64,000 nt of DNA from Liolophura sinensis (lineage: Eukaryota > Mollusca > Polyplacophora > Chitonida > Chitonidae): contig NC_088300.1 in the NCBI RefSeq assembly GCF_032854445.1, positions 9,610,001 to 9,674,000 of the forward strand, given 5' to 3'. Positions within the stretch are counted from its first letter, which is position 1. Each line of letters opens with the position of its first letter. The position numbers and the translations under genes are program-made. The notes beneath the pieces were generated by a model. The model saw only the letters and a list, made by a program, of their open reading frames with translations, made no database searches and was not told the DNA's origin. Positions 32,901 through 47,900 of the stretch are shown here, piece after piece.

Positions 32901-35900
32901 CTGATATCTACATTGAACTTGTTTTTGTAGTACCTTTCCTTCCAACCATCTTCCCACAGTCTGTAAATATAAATGTGTATCAAAGGGTGTAAAACTGAAC
33001 ATACTCTCCGACCATACGTGGGAAGGTCTTACAGGAACCTGCGTACAGTCGTGGGTTTCCCCTTGGCTCTGCTCGGTTTCCACACTGGTCGCCGTCGTGC
33101 AAGTGAAATATTCTTGAGTACGACGTGAAAGACCAATCATATAAATAAATGAATAAATAAAACTGAACAAGCTTTACATGCTGAGGCCAAAGCTGTCGAA
33201 CTCGCTTTCTGCCATGGTCCACCAGAGCTTCTGCACCATACGACCCTCTTGTCTTAGACAGTCAGAGAGAAACACAGTACTGAGAGGTACACAAATATAT
33301 CAGGCACACCACAAACTGTTCCAAACCTATGGACAAACCATTTTATGCAGGGTTTCCGCCAGAAAATACATTCTGAGTCCTTTTGAGGCCGAGGGTTGGT
33401 GTAAGAGCGGTGGGGAGAAGAGCGCGAGGGTACCCCATTCAGTTTTGAGTCTTGATGAGGTATAATTAACAATGTCCGTAGTAAAATTCCTGTGTTGTAT
33501 CAGATGTGCACGTCGGGGCAACGAAAATACAAGCCAAAACTTACGAGTCATGGGCAAAAGTCAGGTGAATTACATTCCCTGACGGCTTTGTGGTCTTGTG
33601 GATAATTTTTATCTTACTCCATGGCGCATACGAAGGCAATTCCTAGCAAAAAAATTGGCTGTCAGTTTTTAAAATTAGTTAAGGTCTAGTTCACAGCCAA
33701 GAAACTATCCATAGCAAAATGTGTATATGGGTACAGAGCCTTTGTTCAGCGGAACAAAAATACGGAAAAAAACTTACGTCATCAGCAAATGTCAAGTGAA
33801 TTACATTCGCCTCGGGCACCACACTAAGAATAGAAATTTTGATGAATTGCAGGGCCGGGACTTGTCAGTGATGTTGCAGATAAACACGAGTTTGACAAGT
33901 GGGCGGATTAGTTTGTTTTGTGCTTTACATGTAGCTATTTATTTCCGTAAACATATCTGAAAAAGGATTCAAATATTCCACTGGTGATTGAAAACACTTT
34001 TCTTTATTTCACTTTTTGTATGTCTGAGGGGGAATTTTCGTTACCTTTTCCAGGGCTATGGGTCCAATTACCGAACGCAGACCAGACCTAGCGGAAACTC
34101 TGTCATGGTTACCAAACTAAGCCTTACAATGGAAACTACAAGCAACAATGGACAAAGGTGAACTATCTTTCTCACCTGACATTGTCTGGGGGTTCCTCTT
34201 CCTCGTCAGAATCATCGCCCGTTGACTTGCGTTTTTCTCCTCGCTGTTCATTTGATTCCTGCAAGTTACCACTCACATGTTAACAAAGTCTGACACACAT
34301 AGATGTTTTAATTAACCTGTTGTCCAATAAGATGCCAGTAACATTTTCACTGTTCATCAATTTTTGCAAATTCAGAAGACCCTCCAGCTGTCAACTGAAA
34401 ATGATGTCCATGTACTGAAGAGGAATTTAGGTGTTGTAACAGTAAACAGACACGGTAAACGGTGATGGGGATATATAGATACTGTACTAAAACATGTCCC
34501 CCTAATGCAGGATAACGATACATGTACAAATTAAAACATGAAAACACAGTTTTCTCAGAATACCCTAGCCACATATTATATCCCCAATACCCCTGTATAG
34601 GACTTGTAAATGATACAGAAAACATTTGCTTTTTATTTCTTATCAAGTCTAGGATTGTGCTAAAATCTAAAGGTACAACAATACTTCTTAGTTTTCATCT
34701 TGGGATGTAAAATGGCTGTAATTTACAGTTCACCCAAGGCCCAAGTGGTCAGCGCAGAAAATATGTAACCTGCATGTGACATCAATGGTGATAGCTGTCA
34801 AAACAACTCTGTGGGGGATCTTTGGGGGGAGGGAGGGGGGCGGGGATTACTCCACATGGGGAAAACTAAGCTGGTCCCTCGGTCCCAGTAAGTCCATTGT
34901 TGATATCATTTTGGAAAAATTCCAAACGTTGATGAAAAATATGCAGGATGTAGAGTGATAATTAACAGATATAAAATTTTTGGCACAACTTTCTTCCTTT
35001 CCTTTAAAACTATAATCTTTGTTTTAGAGTTCCTTTACAAGCATCCCATAAATCAGTTTCATTATTGGAGTTAGCTTTAATGGATATAGGTAAGTTGACA
35101 AATACGATGACATGTGTAGGTATGAAAAACACAGCAACATTAAGGAATCTTCCAAGCTTCTAGGTAATGACCTCACCTCCCCGTTCTTGAGCATTGACCT
35201 GAGTGCTGCGGCTGCCTCCTTGTTTGAGCTGTCAGCTGACGTGCCGTAATTCCTACCCTGTACTCTCATGTCCATAGCCGTCTGTTTGGGGTTGTGAATG
35301 GGAGACGGCCTGTTCCCGATTGGCTGAGGAAAGTAAGCACCGGGAATCTGAACAGCTATGTCCTCACTGTCAATCTGATTTGATTTATTTGATTGGTGTT
35401 TTACATCGTACTGAAGAATATTTCACTTATACAACGGCGGCCAGCATTATGGTGGGTGGAAACTGGGCACAGCCCGGAGGAAACCCACGACCATCCGCAG
35501 GTTGCTGGCTGACCTTCCCACTTAGGGCCGGAGAGGAAGCCAGCATGAACTGGACTTGAACTCACAGCGACCGCATTGGTGAGAGGCTCCTGGGTCATTA
35601 CGCTGCGCTAGCGCCCTAACCGACTGAGCCACGGAGGCCCCCCTGTCAATCTGAACTCATCAGGGATCGGTTGTTCAAAAGTGTATTAAAAGTTAAGCCA
35701 GACTTAAATCTTAATACTAAATCGCAATTTAGTTTGGACAAAAGTTAACACCCGAATTAACTGTTAATACAGTATCGAACAACTGGGCCCAGAGCGTTGA
35801 CTAAGTAATCGCTACTATACTACACGAATGGTGAATAATATGTGAATGATTAATATCACCAAGCAGTATTGTAACACATGTTTAAATAAGGGGGCTGTAC

Positions 35901-38900
35901 TATCATGAAGCAAATCAATCTTGGCTTTATTTAATCATGGCGTGAATTCTAATTTATCAGCCAACAAATTAACAACACACAGGTAGAAGGGTTTACAGTG
36001 ATTCAATGATGATGAAAGAATCACTGATGATAATATACAAGATATTTTGTAATCATGTCAAGACTTGTACAACAGAACAACACACTATTATATATTTATT
36101 CATTTATTAATTTGATTGGTGTTCTACACCATACTCAAGAATATTTTACTTATACGACGGCAGCCTGCACTATTGTGGGACGAAACCCGGCTGAGCCCCG
36201 GGGGAAACTCACAACAAACTATTAATGTAACACCGTGGACATGCGCACATAAATATCAGCCCATACCATTAATACACCTGTGATAATGATGTCACTCACC
36301 TGTGGAGCAAACTGTCCCCTGGGCGTCCAATTAGGCCTGTCCTTAAACTACACAAATAAATAACATTCCAATTAGTGTAATTCAACAAAATAATGTTTAA
36401 TTTACAGGCAAACATAGGCACACACTAAAAATGATCACAGATGAAATAAATTCTAGAGGGAACGAAGTTTATAGTGTACAATGAAATTTGTTTTCAAATT
36501 CAAGAAGAGCAGGACTTTTTACAAATTAGTATGTAACACTGCTCACCTGTTTCAGCCTCTTCTTCTTTTCTTTATTCCTCCTCCGGAAATTAAGCTGTAA
36601 ACAATTTTTACCTCAATAAATCCAAAACATGCAACAAGGATCAACCGCGTGACTGTGTATGGCAGAGTGCTTTGGAATTTTACACTAATTTAACATTGAC
36701 CAGGTTTATGGGTGAAAAAGACCGGAGTCCGAGAAGTAAAATACTGACTTCCACAAGCCAAGGTGCAAGTGTGGTGTATGTTGGGTGAACTTAAGCTAAA
36801 CCATTCAAGAGATAGCAGGTTTACAAACCTTTTTATAAAATTTAACTTAAAAGGCCCTAATGGCCTTGAAGGAAAAAGTCCAGTTAAAAACAAAGGGGTT
36901 CTTCCTCATGACAAAGTGTATGTGTGGTATAACTGAAATACCACAATACTGCAAGCTGGGTGAATATGGCACTACCCCGGGGATATTATGTTTGCAAGGC
37001 TTTTATAAAATTTAACTTAAATGACCGTAATGACCTTGAAGAAAAAGCTCTAGGTCTCTGAAAATCAATAGCGTTCTTCGTTATGCCAAGGCATAGATGT
37101 GGTGTAAGTTTAGTCAACTTGGGCTAAACCATTCTAGAGATAGAGCGTCTACAAGCATAAGAAGAGGCGGACAGACGAATGCTGCCTGCTACGACAATAA
37201 AAGACATCTTTTGAGTGTGTTACGTTTAAGTCTTTCAGGAGTTAGTTTGAGACGTAAAAAACATACAAAAAAAAGGTTGCTAGAGCAAAAAATTGCACCT
37301 TTGTCTTCAATCACAGCCTGAACAAAGTTGACATATGAAAGTAAGGCAGTTTTCACTGAACTAATTGTACATCCAGCTTAAGGTCTGGAGAATATGGTAA
37401 AGACTCCGCACCACAGAACGGTAACCAGAGATAATCATATACAAACAGCGCAGCAATTCTTTCGTTCTTACATAAGTCTTTCAATAGTGACAGCTGATAA
37501 AAAAAATTAAACAGAGTAAACCAAAGTTTTGAAAGAAAAGAAAAACAGTCCAAATACAATGTCAGAATCCAAATCTGGTCAAACTTTACAGAGCATAGTA
37601 CATAAAAAGTGGTGTTTAATAAACTTGTAAACTGGACAAAAGAAAATGGCCTCTGCAAGGCTCATGCTGCACCCACACCTCATTGTCTCTTCTCGTCTTA
37701 AAAATCTGGTCCTCCACTTCCCCCAGGTCTGAAAGAGACAAAGAAACAGTAGTCTCTAGTTCTAACAACAAGTACTCTAGCTCTAACAACAGATACTCTA
37801 GTTCTAACAACCAATACTCCATTTCTAACAAACAATACTCTAGTTCTGACAACCAATACTCTAGTTCTGACAACCAATACTCTAGTTCTAACAACAAGTA
37901 CTCTAGTTCTGACAACCAGTACTCTAGTTCTGACTACCAGTACTCTAGTTCTGACTACCAGTACTCTAGTTCTGACAACAGATACTCTAATTCTAACAAC
38001 CAGTACTCTAGTTCTGACAACCAGTACTCTAGTTCTGACAACAGATACTCTAATTCTAACAACCAGTACTCTATTTCTGACAACCAGTACTCTAGTTCTG
38101 ACAACCAGTACTCTAGTTCTGACAACCAGTACTCTAGTTCTAACAACCAGTTCTGACAACCAGTAGTCTAGTTCTAACAACCAGTGCTCTAGTTCTAACA
38201 ACCAGTACTCTAGTTCAAACAACCAATACTCTAGTTCTGACAACAGATACTCTAATTCTAACAACCAGTACTCTAGTTCTAACAACCAGTACTCTAGTTC
38301 TAACAACCAGTACTCTAGTTCAAACAACCAATACTCTAGTTCTGACACCAAAGATTATATGGATTACTTTCACAAGTCTCAATATTTATTTTTCTAATTG
38401 ATTGCTTTGTTAAATGCTTCACAGAATACAGTAAACACCTAAGTCCATCACTGGTGATAATAACTGTTAGCGTAAACTTGCTGCAATGTTACGTGCTGCA
38501 AGGAAAACAAAGGTGACATGATTTTCTGTGTTAACCTTACCTGCCATAACAAGCTGGACCCTGCTCAGGTTGACTACACCACTGTCTGTCAAGTAGCCCT
38601 GTCAGGGAAAGTCATAGTGTACTTTATACATCCATGTACATGAGCATCAGATAGGACACACTACCAACCCTATAAACGTTTCAACAAATCATCAGTGTAC
38701 ATGCTGAGATGAAACTGATATTAGGTTACCAATGAAACAACATTTCCTTGTCTTGCAATGTGACTGACTGCACACTGTTTAACATCCTCCTCAAAATGAC
38801 CGTCAGTTTTATGGGTGGATAAAACCTGAGTGGCCAGCTAAACTCACCAACCTCTGGCAAGTTACAAACAAACTTTCCACAAGGTATTTAGATGTATACA

Positions 38901-41900
38901 GAGATACATATAGAGTGGTCTTCAATCAGCATTACACCACATCAATGACCACAGGGGCACTGTCAACGACTTACTGTCACCAAGGCCCCATAAATCAGTT
39001 GGAGCAGGAGAATCTAGGAATTCCCTGTACATGGCCAAGTTTTGAACCCACATCTCGTGTGTCCATCTCACGCAGCGGACATGTACTTTGGATACATGGA
39101 CATTCAGCATTTCATAGTATCTGATATTCATATGGAGGCACTGTGTATTCTCCTCACACATTTAAGTTTTTAACTGTATCCTGTACAATGTGGTGTATAA
39201 AACATACCCCAGTTTTGTGAACTGTCTTCTTGTATAAATTAATGAGTCTGTCAATGGCATTTTCTCTGTCAAACAAACAGAAAGCAGAAAGGAGTAAAAC
39301 AAATGGAATATCGTTAACATTTAACAACACTTGTACATATCATACGGGATCCATACATCTACTTTGACAACCACTGTGAAAGGGAATAAATAGAACCCAT
39401 TCTTATCTCTGTACAACTCTCAAGAACAAAACACGTAGAATGTATATAAAGTTTTATATTTTAGGAAATATTTCAAGCCCCTGTTTGTTATTTATTATTT
39501 CATTTGACGACTAATGATCTCACTGGCCATCTTGTCTTATAGGTTATCCCAGAAAAGCAATAGAACTTGACCAGTGAAAATTAACGTTTAAAATCCCCCC
39601 TCATCAGCTTAGTCGCAGTTTTATATCAGAAGGCATACATGTAGAGTGATGAGATGTAATAGTTTTCTTAGGCCTCATACTGGACTACAGCCATATGAAT
39701 GCATACCTGACACACTCGAGCATAGCATAAAACATAAATCATAGATAATAAGCAAACAAATAAATTAAACTCATTGCACATTCAACTTACCTGATCTCTA
39801 ATGATGGTAAATGAGGTAAGAAATCATTTCCCACAAAGAAGCACATAAACACCCAGTCATCCAGAGCTCTCTGCACAATGATAAACCAGTAAGCAATATT
39901 TAAATACTTTCATGTTGATATGGTTATATGGCAGTAAAAGTTATGATTGATGCATTAAATACTTCAATCCATGGAAATGACAGTTTCAGATTCACATTCT
40001 GTACTGTGTAGTACTTCCCTTTTCTTTCACACCCACCTCAAAATCATAGGTAAATGGCAGCCCTGTCATCATGAGCTCTCTCTCCAGGTATTCCCGTAGA
40101 ATGTTCAACCTCAGGAAAATGAAGGCCTGTTCTTCTCCCACCGAGGCTGGCAACTCATCAAACTACATCATGGAACGCAGAAACATTAGACAAGGGTCAT
40201 GCTGTCAATGTTAGTTATCAGTAATGTAAATCTAAATACATGTATTACAATTTCAAATATTTGCGCAAAGCCTAAATAGCCCAATCAAATTAGTTAACTT
40301 CAATGAAGGTGCTTTAAACTGAAAACCCATTTCATGCACTGCAACATACTGCAGTGCAACTAATACTAACCTCTCCTTGCTTTTCCTTTGCAGCCCCTGT
40401 ACACTCCTTCAGTTCATGACCTACAATCAGGAAGAGCAACAACACATACAACAGAACTGAAATAAATTCTTCACTGTCATTCTTGTACCATCATCTGCAC
40501 TGTGATGTCTTGTACATGTACTACAGATATCTGTAGCTGTGATTACAGATTCATTCTTGATAGTTGTTTAGCTGGTCTTAATTTCATCCACTGAAAATTG
40601 TATCAATGGTGACATATTCCTTTAATGAGTTAATGAGTTTACCACAAAAACCATAAATTACAAATGTGAGGAAAAGGTCATCTTAGCCTCAGACCATTAA
40701 ATACAGAAAGCAGAGGTGTGAAACTGACCGATTTGTCCACAGAGCTCGCATGAGCGGGGCTTATTGGGTTTGAACTCCTCCCGGATGATGGTGAAGTAGG
40801 GTTCATGGGTAGCAAGACCTGCAACAACAACAGCTACTACAACACATTTGCACAACAATTTTATTCCTTACAAAAAACAAATAATGTAATAACAGAACTG
40901 AATATATCAGTTTTTTTGTTTTACAGAGAACAAGGAATATGTTATAAATCTCACAGCTGCGCTGAAAACAGTAAAAGATGATTTGGTTTTGGAATCTGGA
41001 ATTCTGGTCTGGTTTGTGTGGTTGTATATCATACTATGACCACTGCAGGGGTTTACCCTCCATTACATGTAAAGACTGGAGCGGTTGAATTAAATGAACA
41101 GAGGTCGAGTCTACAAGACTTTGTCACTGATTCATCTCATAATACTTACCCAACATGATCAGATCAGCTGAAAAATCAGAGCAAAAGTTTGTCTTATTAA
41201 AAGGTCATGCAATAACAGATGACTACAGAGTCATAAGGGGAGATGGGTGGAGTCAAATGCAAAGATGGGTGGAAACAAGATATATGTGCATGGGCATTCA
41301 GAAAGATGTTCTGAGACAGCTCAAATTTACACAGTAACAGAAAAATGGAAATTGTACAGCAGACTTACAAGGAGAATAGTTAATCACTGCAGAATTGATT
41401 GAAGATTACACAGTATTTCATATACTAAATAAAATCTTAAGTCGGAAGGTCTGCCTGCAATCTGCAGATGGTTGTGGGTTTCAATTGGGCTCTGCCCGGT
41501 TTCCTCCAACCATAATGCTGGCTGTCGTCGTATAAGTGAAATATTCTTGAGTATGGCGTACAACACCAATCAAATAAACAAATAAATAAACTAAATAAAA
41601 TTATAAACTTAATAACACTCCTACAATACTAGTGGATAACTGTGTGTGTCCGGGGGGAGGGTGCCCTTGTCAGACGTGGTGTGTCATACACATGGCAGAC
41701 ATAGGCTGACTCAACATGGTCTGGGCTTGATTACAAGACACAGAAATTACAAAATAATCAAATAGCTTACCGTCTGCGCCACATAAACAATGGTGTGTGT
41801 TAGGATCATGATCAGGCTGACCTGAAACAAGCACAAACAACATTCAAACTTTATACTTTTATCATCTGGCAACAGTTTTCCACCTCCCATTCATTATTAC

Positions 41901-44900
41901 GTTTTAATCCATTTACCCTACATTGTCTTAAAGTAACTTGGGTAAAACAAATGACAGCGTTACACTGACCTCTCTGTTTCCTGATGTAGTCCATGATTTT
42001 GTGCTCTCCCTCCCCGGGTACATTGGCGTCTGACAGGATCACTTTGATGTTTTTCCAGCCCGAGTCATTGTTCAAACGATCATGAACGTAGTACCGCAAA
42101 CACTCCGCTAACTTGAACATGAACGGCGTGCCCTGCCAAGCGTAACATTAATGATAACTATAATAAAATGATCTGATAACCAAAAAAGGGTGATAAAGAT
42201 CTGTTTACTTGTAGCTAGAATATTCTCTTTCCAGGTGAACCAACATGTAGCTTTAAGGACTCCAAATCTTATTAAAGACAACGTAGCTAAATGTATTGGA
42301 TACTCCAACCACTGCACAGTATACAACAGGAAAGAGTGGAAATAACTTCTGGTATTTACAGCTCATGCCCATTTCTCATCTACTCAAAATAAATTTTCAA
42401 AAATCCAATCCAATCTTGATTTACAAATCTTCTTTTAGATCAAACATACAGTATCTTCAAAAGACACCATTCTCTGCTTTGAGCTAGCCACACCTGACCG
42501 CATCCCAACACCTGACCACTCCTAGACATCTGACTACACCTCAACATTTGACCACACCCCAACACCTGACCACACCCCCACATCCTAATATGTGACACCC
42601 ACATCTCAACGCCTGACCACACCCTGACATCTGACTAGACCTCAACATCTGATCACACCCTAACACCTGACCACACCCCCACACCCCAATATGTGACACC
42701 CACATCCCAACGCCTGACCACACCCCGACACCTGACCATACCCCGACACCAGACCACACCCCAACACATGACATGACCACACCCCAACACATGACCACCA
42801 GACCACACCCCAACACCTGAGCACTCCCAGGACATTCCAAAATACTAACAGGGGTAATACAGTTACTGTCAAACTTCTCAGAGGCCGGCTTTTCCGGGGG
42901 AACGTACGCTCCTTTGGCGAGAAGTTCTTCTCTCACTTTAGTAATTTCTTCTGCTTTTTCCCTGTAATAATAATGTGAAGTACACGTAAATGATTAGCAT
43001 GTTAGAACCTAATTAGCTGATTACAGTCAAAATACTGAGCTTTCTCAGTTACAATGTAAATAAATACTGTTAAATCATCAGAAACTCCTTGTAAGCTGGA
43101 GTCCCACAGATAAACTCCATACCTCACATCTTTAATTCTTTTTACATAAGTACACCTGAGCACCACAAATTTTAACACACAAAAAAGTTACCTCCATGAA
43201 TCTGAATTAGATTTTTTATGTCAAACTTACTTGGATTCTTTCGAGGCTCTAAATCTTCTGGATCTCTGCTGGTTCATTTTAGCACGTGGTGCCTGTTGTC
43301 AGGAAAAATAGGACTATTTGTATAGTACATGTCCCATGGGAGTTGTAAGAATAACATCATATTCTGTTTCTTACAAATCTGCAGCTGAAAAAGTCTTCTT
43401 TCCAAGCTTACTTCGGAAAATAAAACTGCTGATGTATTAAAGTATGCTTTACTAAATCCTGCATTCTCCTGATGTTTACATCTCATGAATTAATGAACTG
43501 AAGTTAGAACATACCACACCGTCAATCGCCATGTAGAGCAACTTCCTAGGTCGGACAATGGAGAAGATTCTGTCAATGTATTCAAATATCAAAACCATCA
43601 TCTCATCCTCATTCTTGGGAGCAGGCCTGAAACAACACATGTATGATTCAAAGGTACGATTAAACTACATCTCCTAATTCTTGGGAGCAGGTGTGAAACA
43701 ATGCATGCATGATTCACACGTACGATTAAACTACATCTCCTAATTCTTGGGAGCAGGTGTGAAACAACACATGTATGATTCACAGGTACGATTAAACTAC
43801 ATCTCCTAATTCTTGGGAGCAGGTGTGAAACAATGCGTGCATGATTCAAAGGTATGATTAAACTACATCTCCTAATTCTTGGGAGCAGGTGTGAAACAAC
43901 ACATGTATGATTCACAGGTACGATTAAACTACATCTCCTAATTCTTGGGAGCAGGTGTGAAACAATGCATGCATGATTCACAGGTACGATTAAACTACAT
44001 GTCCTAATTCTTGGGAGCAGGTGTGAAACAACACATGTATGATTCACAGGTACAATTAAACTACATGTCCTAATTTTTGAGAGCAGGTCTGAAACAATGC
44101 ATGCATGATTCACAGGTACGATTAAACTACATCTCCTTATTCTTGGGAGCAGGTGTGAAAAAATGCATGCATGATTCACAGGTACGATTAAACTGCATCT
44201 CCTAATTCTTGGGAGCAGGTGTGAAACAACACATGTATGATTCACAGGTACGATTAAACTACATCTCCTAATTCTTGGGAGCAGGTGTGAAACAATGCAT
44301 GCATGATTCACAGGTACAATTAAACTACATGTCCTAATTCTTGGTAGCAGATGTAAAACAACACATGATTTACAGGTACTTTACTATTAAGGTAGTTTAC
44401 TATTAAACTACATCATGTACATGTAAATGCAGAATCTGTGCAATGTGTGATTTACAAGCACAATTTAACTACAACCGGACTTTTTCTTATACATCTTACT
44501 TTTATGTTTTCAGACTAAATCAAAAACAAATGTGGTGACAAATATGTAACAAAAGAGGAAATCACAAACAGTTAAGGATCTCATAGAAATATACAGAAAT
44601 GTGCTTGTAGTGTGTGAATACCCCCACTTCCCCAGCCGATGAGGCAAAGGGGCATAACTCTGCCAATTACAATATGAACATATTTTTTCCACACAATTAA
44701 CCAAGCTGGCATGGTGTTGTCCAGGACATGGCTTACTTACCTGTCTTCTGGATGACAGCATGGGTGAATGATGCCGTTCATGTCCAGGTACAGGTTGTCA
44801 AACTCCACCTCATTTGGGTTAGACTGACTAGAGTCCACTGGAGCCTTTACATCTCCAACTTGTTTTGGCTGGAGACCAAAAAAATTTATTTGATTAATTT

Positions 44901-47900
44901 ATTGGAATTTTACGCTGTACTCAATGATATTTTACTCATATGATGGAGTCAGCATTATGGTCATGAGGGTTGGAGGACACCAGGCAGGGTAAACCCACAA
45001 CCATCCGCAAATTGCTGACAGTCTATCCCACGTACCACTGGAGAGGAAGCCGACATGAGCTTGACGAACTCACAGCAATCGCATCAGAGAGGAGCTCCTA
45101 GGCTGTTGTGCCAATAACCAATACATCACTGGACTCCAAACAAAACTATGTACCAATATGCAGCCTCTAACACATTCACTGTAACCCGAGTTTTACGATT
45201 CTTCTCTAAATTACATGTTCATTTCAAGATTTAACTATAAAAGAAAGAATAACATATGTATGCTGTGGCTTTTACGTCCCACTTGACAAGTTTTCAGTCA
45301 TATGACGATGATATAAAGGATAGAATGTCTGTCTTCATAACCTTTCAGGCAATCAATTTCACGCCTGCTGTATGTACTGCTGGGAACCCAAGGAAATGCA
45401 GTATTGTGTACCGGTACTGCATTTCACTACAATTTTGGCCTGTAAAAATGCACTTTCTAAGACAAATTAAGACTTTAAAATGATACTTTTGATGTCAACA
45501 CTTGAGTTTTTCTGATAAGAAATTAATCAAACTTCACCAAAAACCCATAGCGATAAATAAAAATGAGTGAATCAATCAGAATCACGCAACCAGTCTTACT
45601 AGAAATATTCACATGAAAGATTCACATGAAAGATTCACATGAAATACATGTACCATATTCCAGCAATTGAATATCTAACATTCAGATCAAAAATGAGGAT
45701 CTTATAATGACCCCCATGGATAGACTTGTACTATTAGTCACAGAGACACTGCTGCTCACATATACTTTTTAGCTTAAAATCCATAGTGTATTTGCTCAAC
45801 CACAAATCATAGCACACCCCACACACAAGTCCTGTTGCATCCCAAATTTAAACTCATTCTGCTGTGTGCGCACTGCTGTTGGTATAAAGAACCAAACTAA
45901 ACCATAACTCATGTGGTACTCTTCTTGCTCCATCCACCACCATGCATACTGGCAGAGGTGTAATCTGACTACATATAGTTTCCTTGTCAGCAATAACGTA
46001 CTAACCATGGCTGATGCAGCATGACAAGTTATTTCACATCACTGAAGTATACATCTTGGTTCAATTTTCTGTGCTGAGGGCAGTAAAGATTGGATGCACA
46101 TCAATAGTTGTTTGAGTGATTTGTTATGATCATGGCCGTGCAAAAATACCATTAGATTGTCTGGGGGAAAAAAGTATGCAGTTTGACAGAAATTTGGCCA
46201 GCAGTGTAGCAGCTCCAGCTAACAGTAGACGTACAGAGTCAAACTACAGATACACAAAGGACTTCCCCATGGCCACACACGGATGCACAGATGGACAATT
46301 TGACAGACCAAAAAAATGCACCAACCACATGTATGTCTCACAATCAATGTAACCGACATGTTTATAATTTGCTATGACTAGGATTTTAAAGCATGAGGAA
46401 ATTAGGGTAAACTCCAACACTCCAAAAAATCTTTTGAACCTCATGATTTAGCTTAAAACAGCACTGAGTTAGGTTTATCACAACAGTGCAGTGTGATGGG
46501 TGCAGACAGGTCTTCAGGTTGGTGTCTTTTATTTGCATGAGACTTGTTCAATAACAAAGACAATCAGCCTGGATTGCGTTACGTATGAAATTAACACTGT
46601 AAGCATCGAGACTCCAACAGCACTTGGCCAGTATAAGAAAAGGAGTCTTTGGGGCTAACTACAGGGGTGAATAGGACTCATCCTTGACTATGCCAGCGCC
46701 AGAACAAACATAAAACAGAGAAGAGTCACCATGGGCTACCATTCAACAGTCGTAGCTAGCCCTGGATGACAACACTCATAAGGCCTTGGATCAATCCACT
46801 TCAGCCCGGTAGGATGAATTGTAAAATTTCGGAAGGCAGCAGATTACTAACTTACCCCGTCCATCCAGCCACTCTTTTTCAATGTTCAGGGTCCTAAGAC
46901 ACCTGACTGTTAAAATATCAAGATGTTGATCATCAAAATAGAAAATATCCATCCATATTTATTAAATTCCCCATCTCAGCTGACTTCTCACTAATAAAAT
47001 GTCCACCATCTACAAGGCGCACACGCACAGCCAGGCAGCTGGATACGAAACAATCCCCCCCCCCCCCCAGCACCACCAGCCCATCTTAGTCATGCAGGTT
47101 ATGAAGTCCTTTTGCTGTTATACGATCAGGCACTGGCTGGTTTAGACCCCCTGACTTTAGATGGTTCAAATAGTGTGTCAGGGAACCAAACTAGAACATG
47201 TGCCGTTGTTTTCACATGCGTGACCGCCACAAATGAGGCCAGTACAGGTCAGCCGTTTCATATCCGTCTGCCTGGCCACGCATGCGTGCCATGTAGATGG
47301 CAGCCTTTTTCTAAATGAGAAGTCAGCAGAGATGAGGACTTTAATAAATATGGATATTTACCTTTGGGACGATCTACATCTCAGGATTCTAACAGTCAGG
47401 TGTTCTAGGATCCTAAGCATTGTAAAGGAGTGGTAAAGAAAAATTTATTTATTTATTTGATTGGTGTTTTACGCAGTACTCAAGAATATTTCACTTATAT
47501 GAAGGCGGCCAGCATTATGGTGGGAGGAAACCGGGAAGAGCCCGAGAGAACTCAGGATTTTAACATCAAGTTCCCTAGAACCCTAAGCATTGTAAAGTAG
47601 TGGCTGGATGGGCGGGGTAGGTTTGTAATCTACTGTTTTCAGAAACTTTACAACTCATCCTACCAGGGTGAACGGGACTGATCCATGATTACGCGAGGAC
47701 CTACGAGCGTTGCCATCCAAGGCTAGTTGCAGATTCGTCGACTAACAGCACCCCAAACCTTCAGCCCACGGGATAGATTCTCTGCATTAAAACATAAAAA
47801 AAAATATCAAGTAATTAACACACGAAGCCCTCAGGCATCACTAGTTTGTCTTTGTGCACTGAATGGTCAGTCAACCAATGACTACAAGGGCCTGCTGCTG

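Noticed and set aside
33178-33222. Possible extra XRN2 exon (minus) reading [13 protein letters not shown] before GTAAAG
   Set aside because: Exons 19 and 20 join in phase and match the family directly (DNVR/LWEDGW); an extra exon would break conserved sequence.
37683-38351. 157-aa and 217-aa frames (Ser/Asn/Tyr and Leu/Glu repeats)
   Set aside because: 21-bp intronic repeat inside XRN2; period divisible by three explains the openness.
43598-44311. 237-aa minus-strand frame (CSLIVPVNH repeats)
   Set aside because: 66-bp array in XRN2 intron 2; the frame differs from the exon 3 frame.
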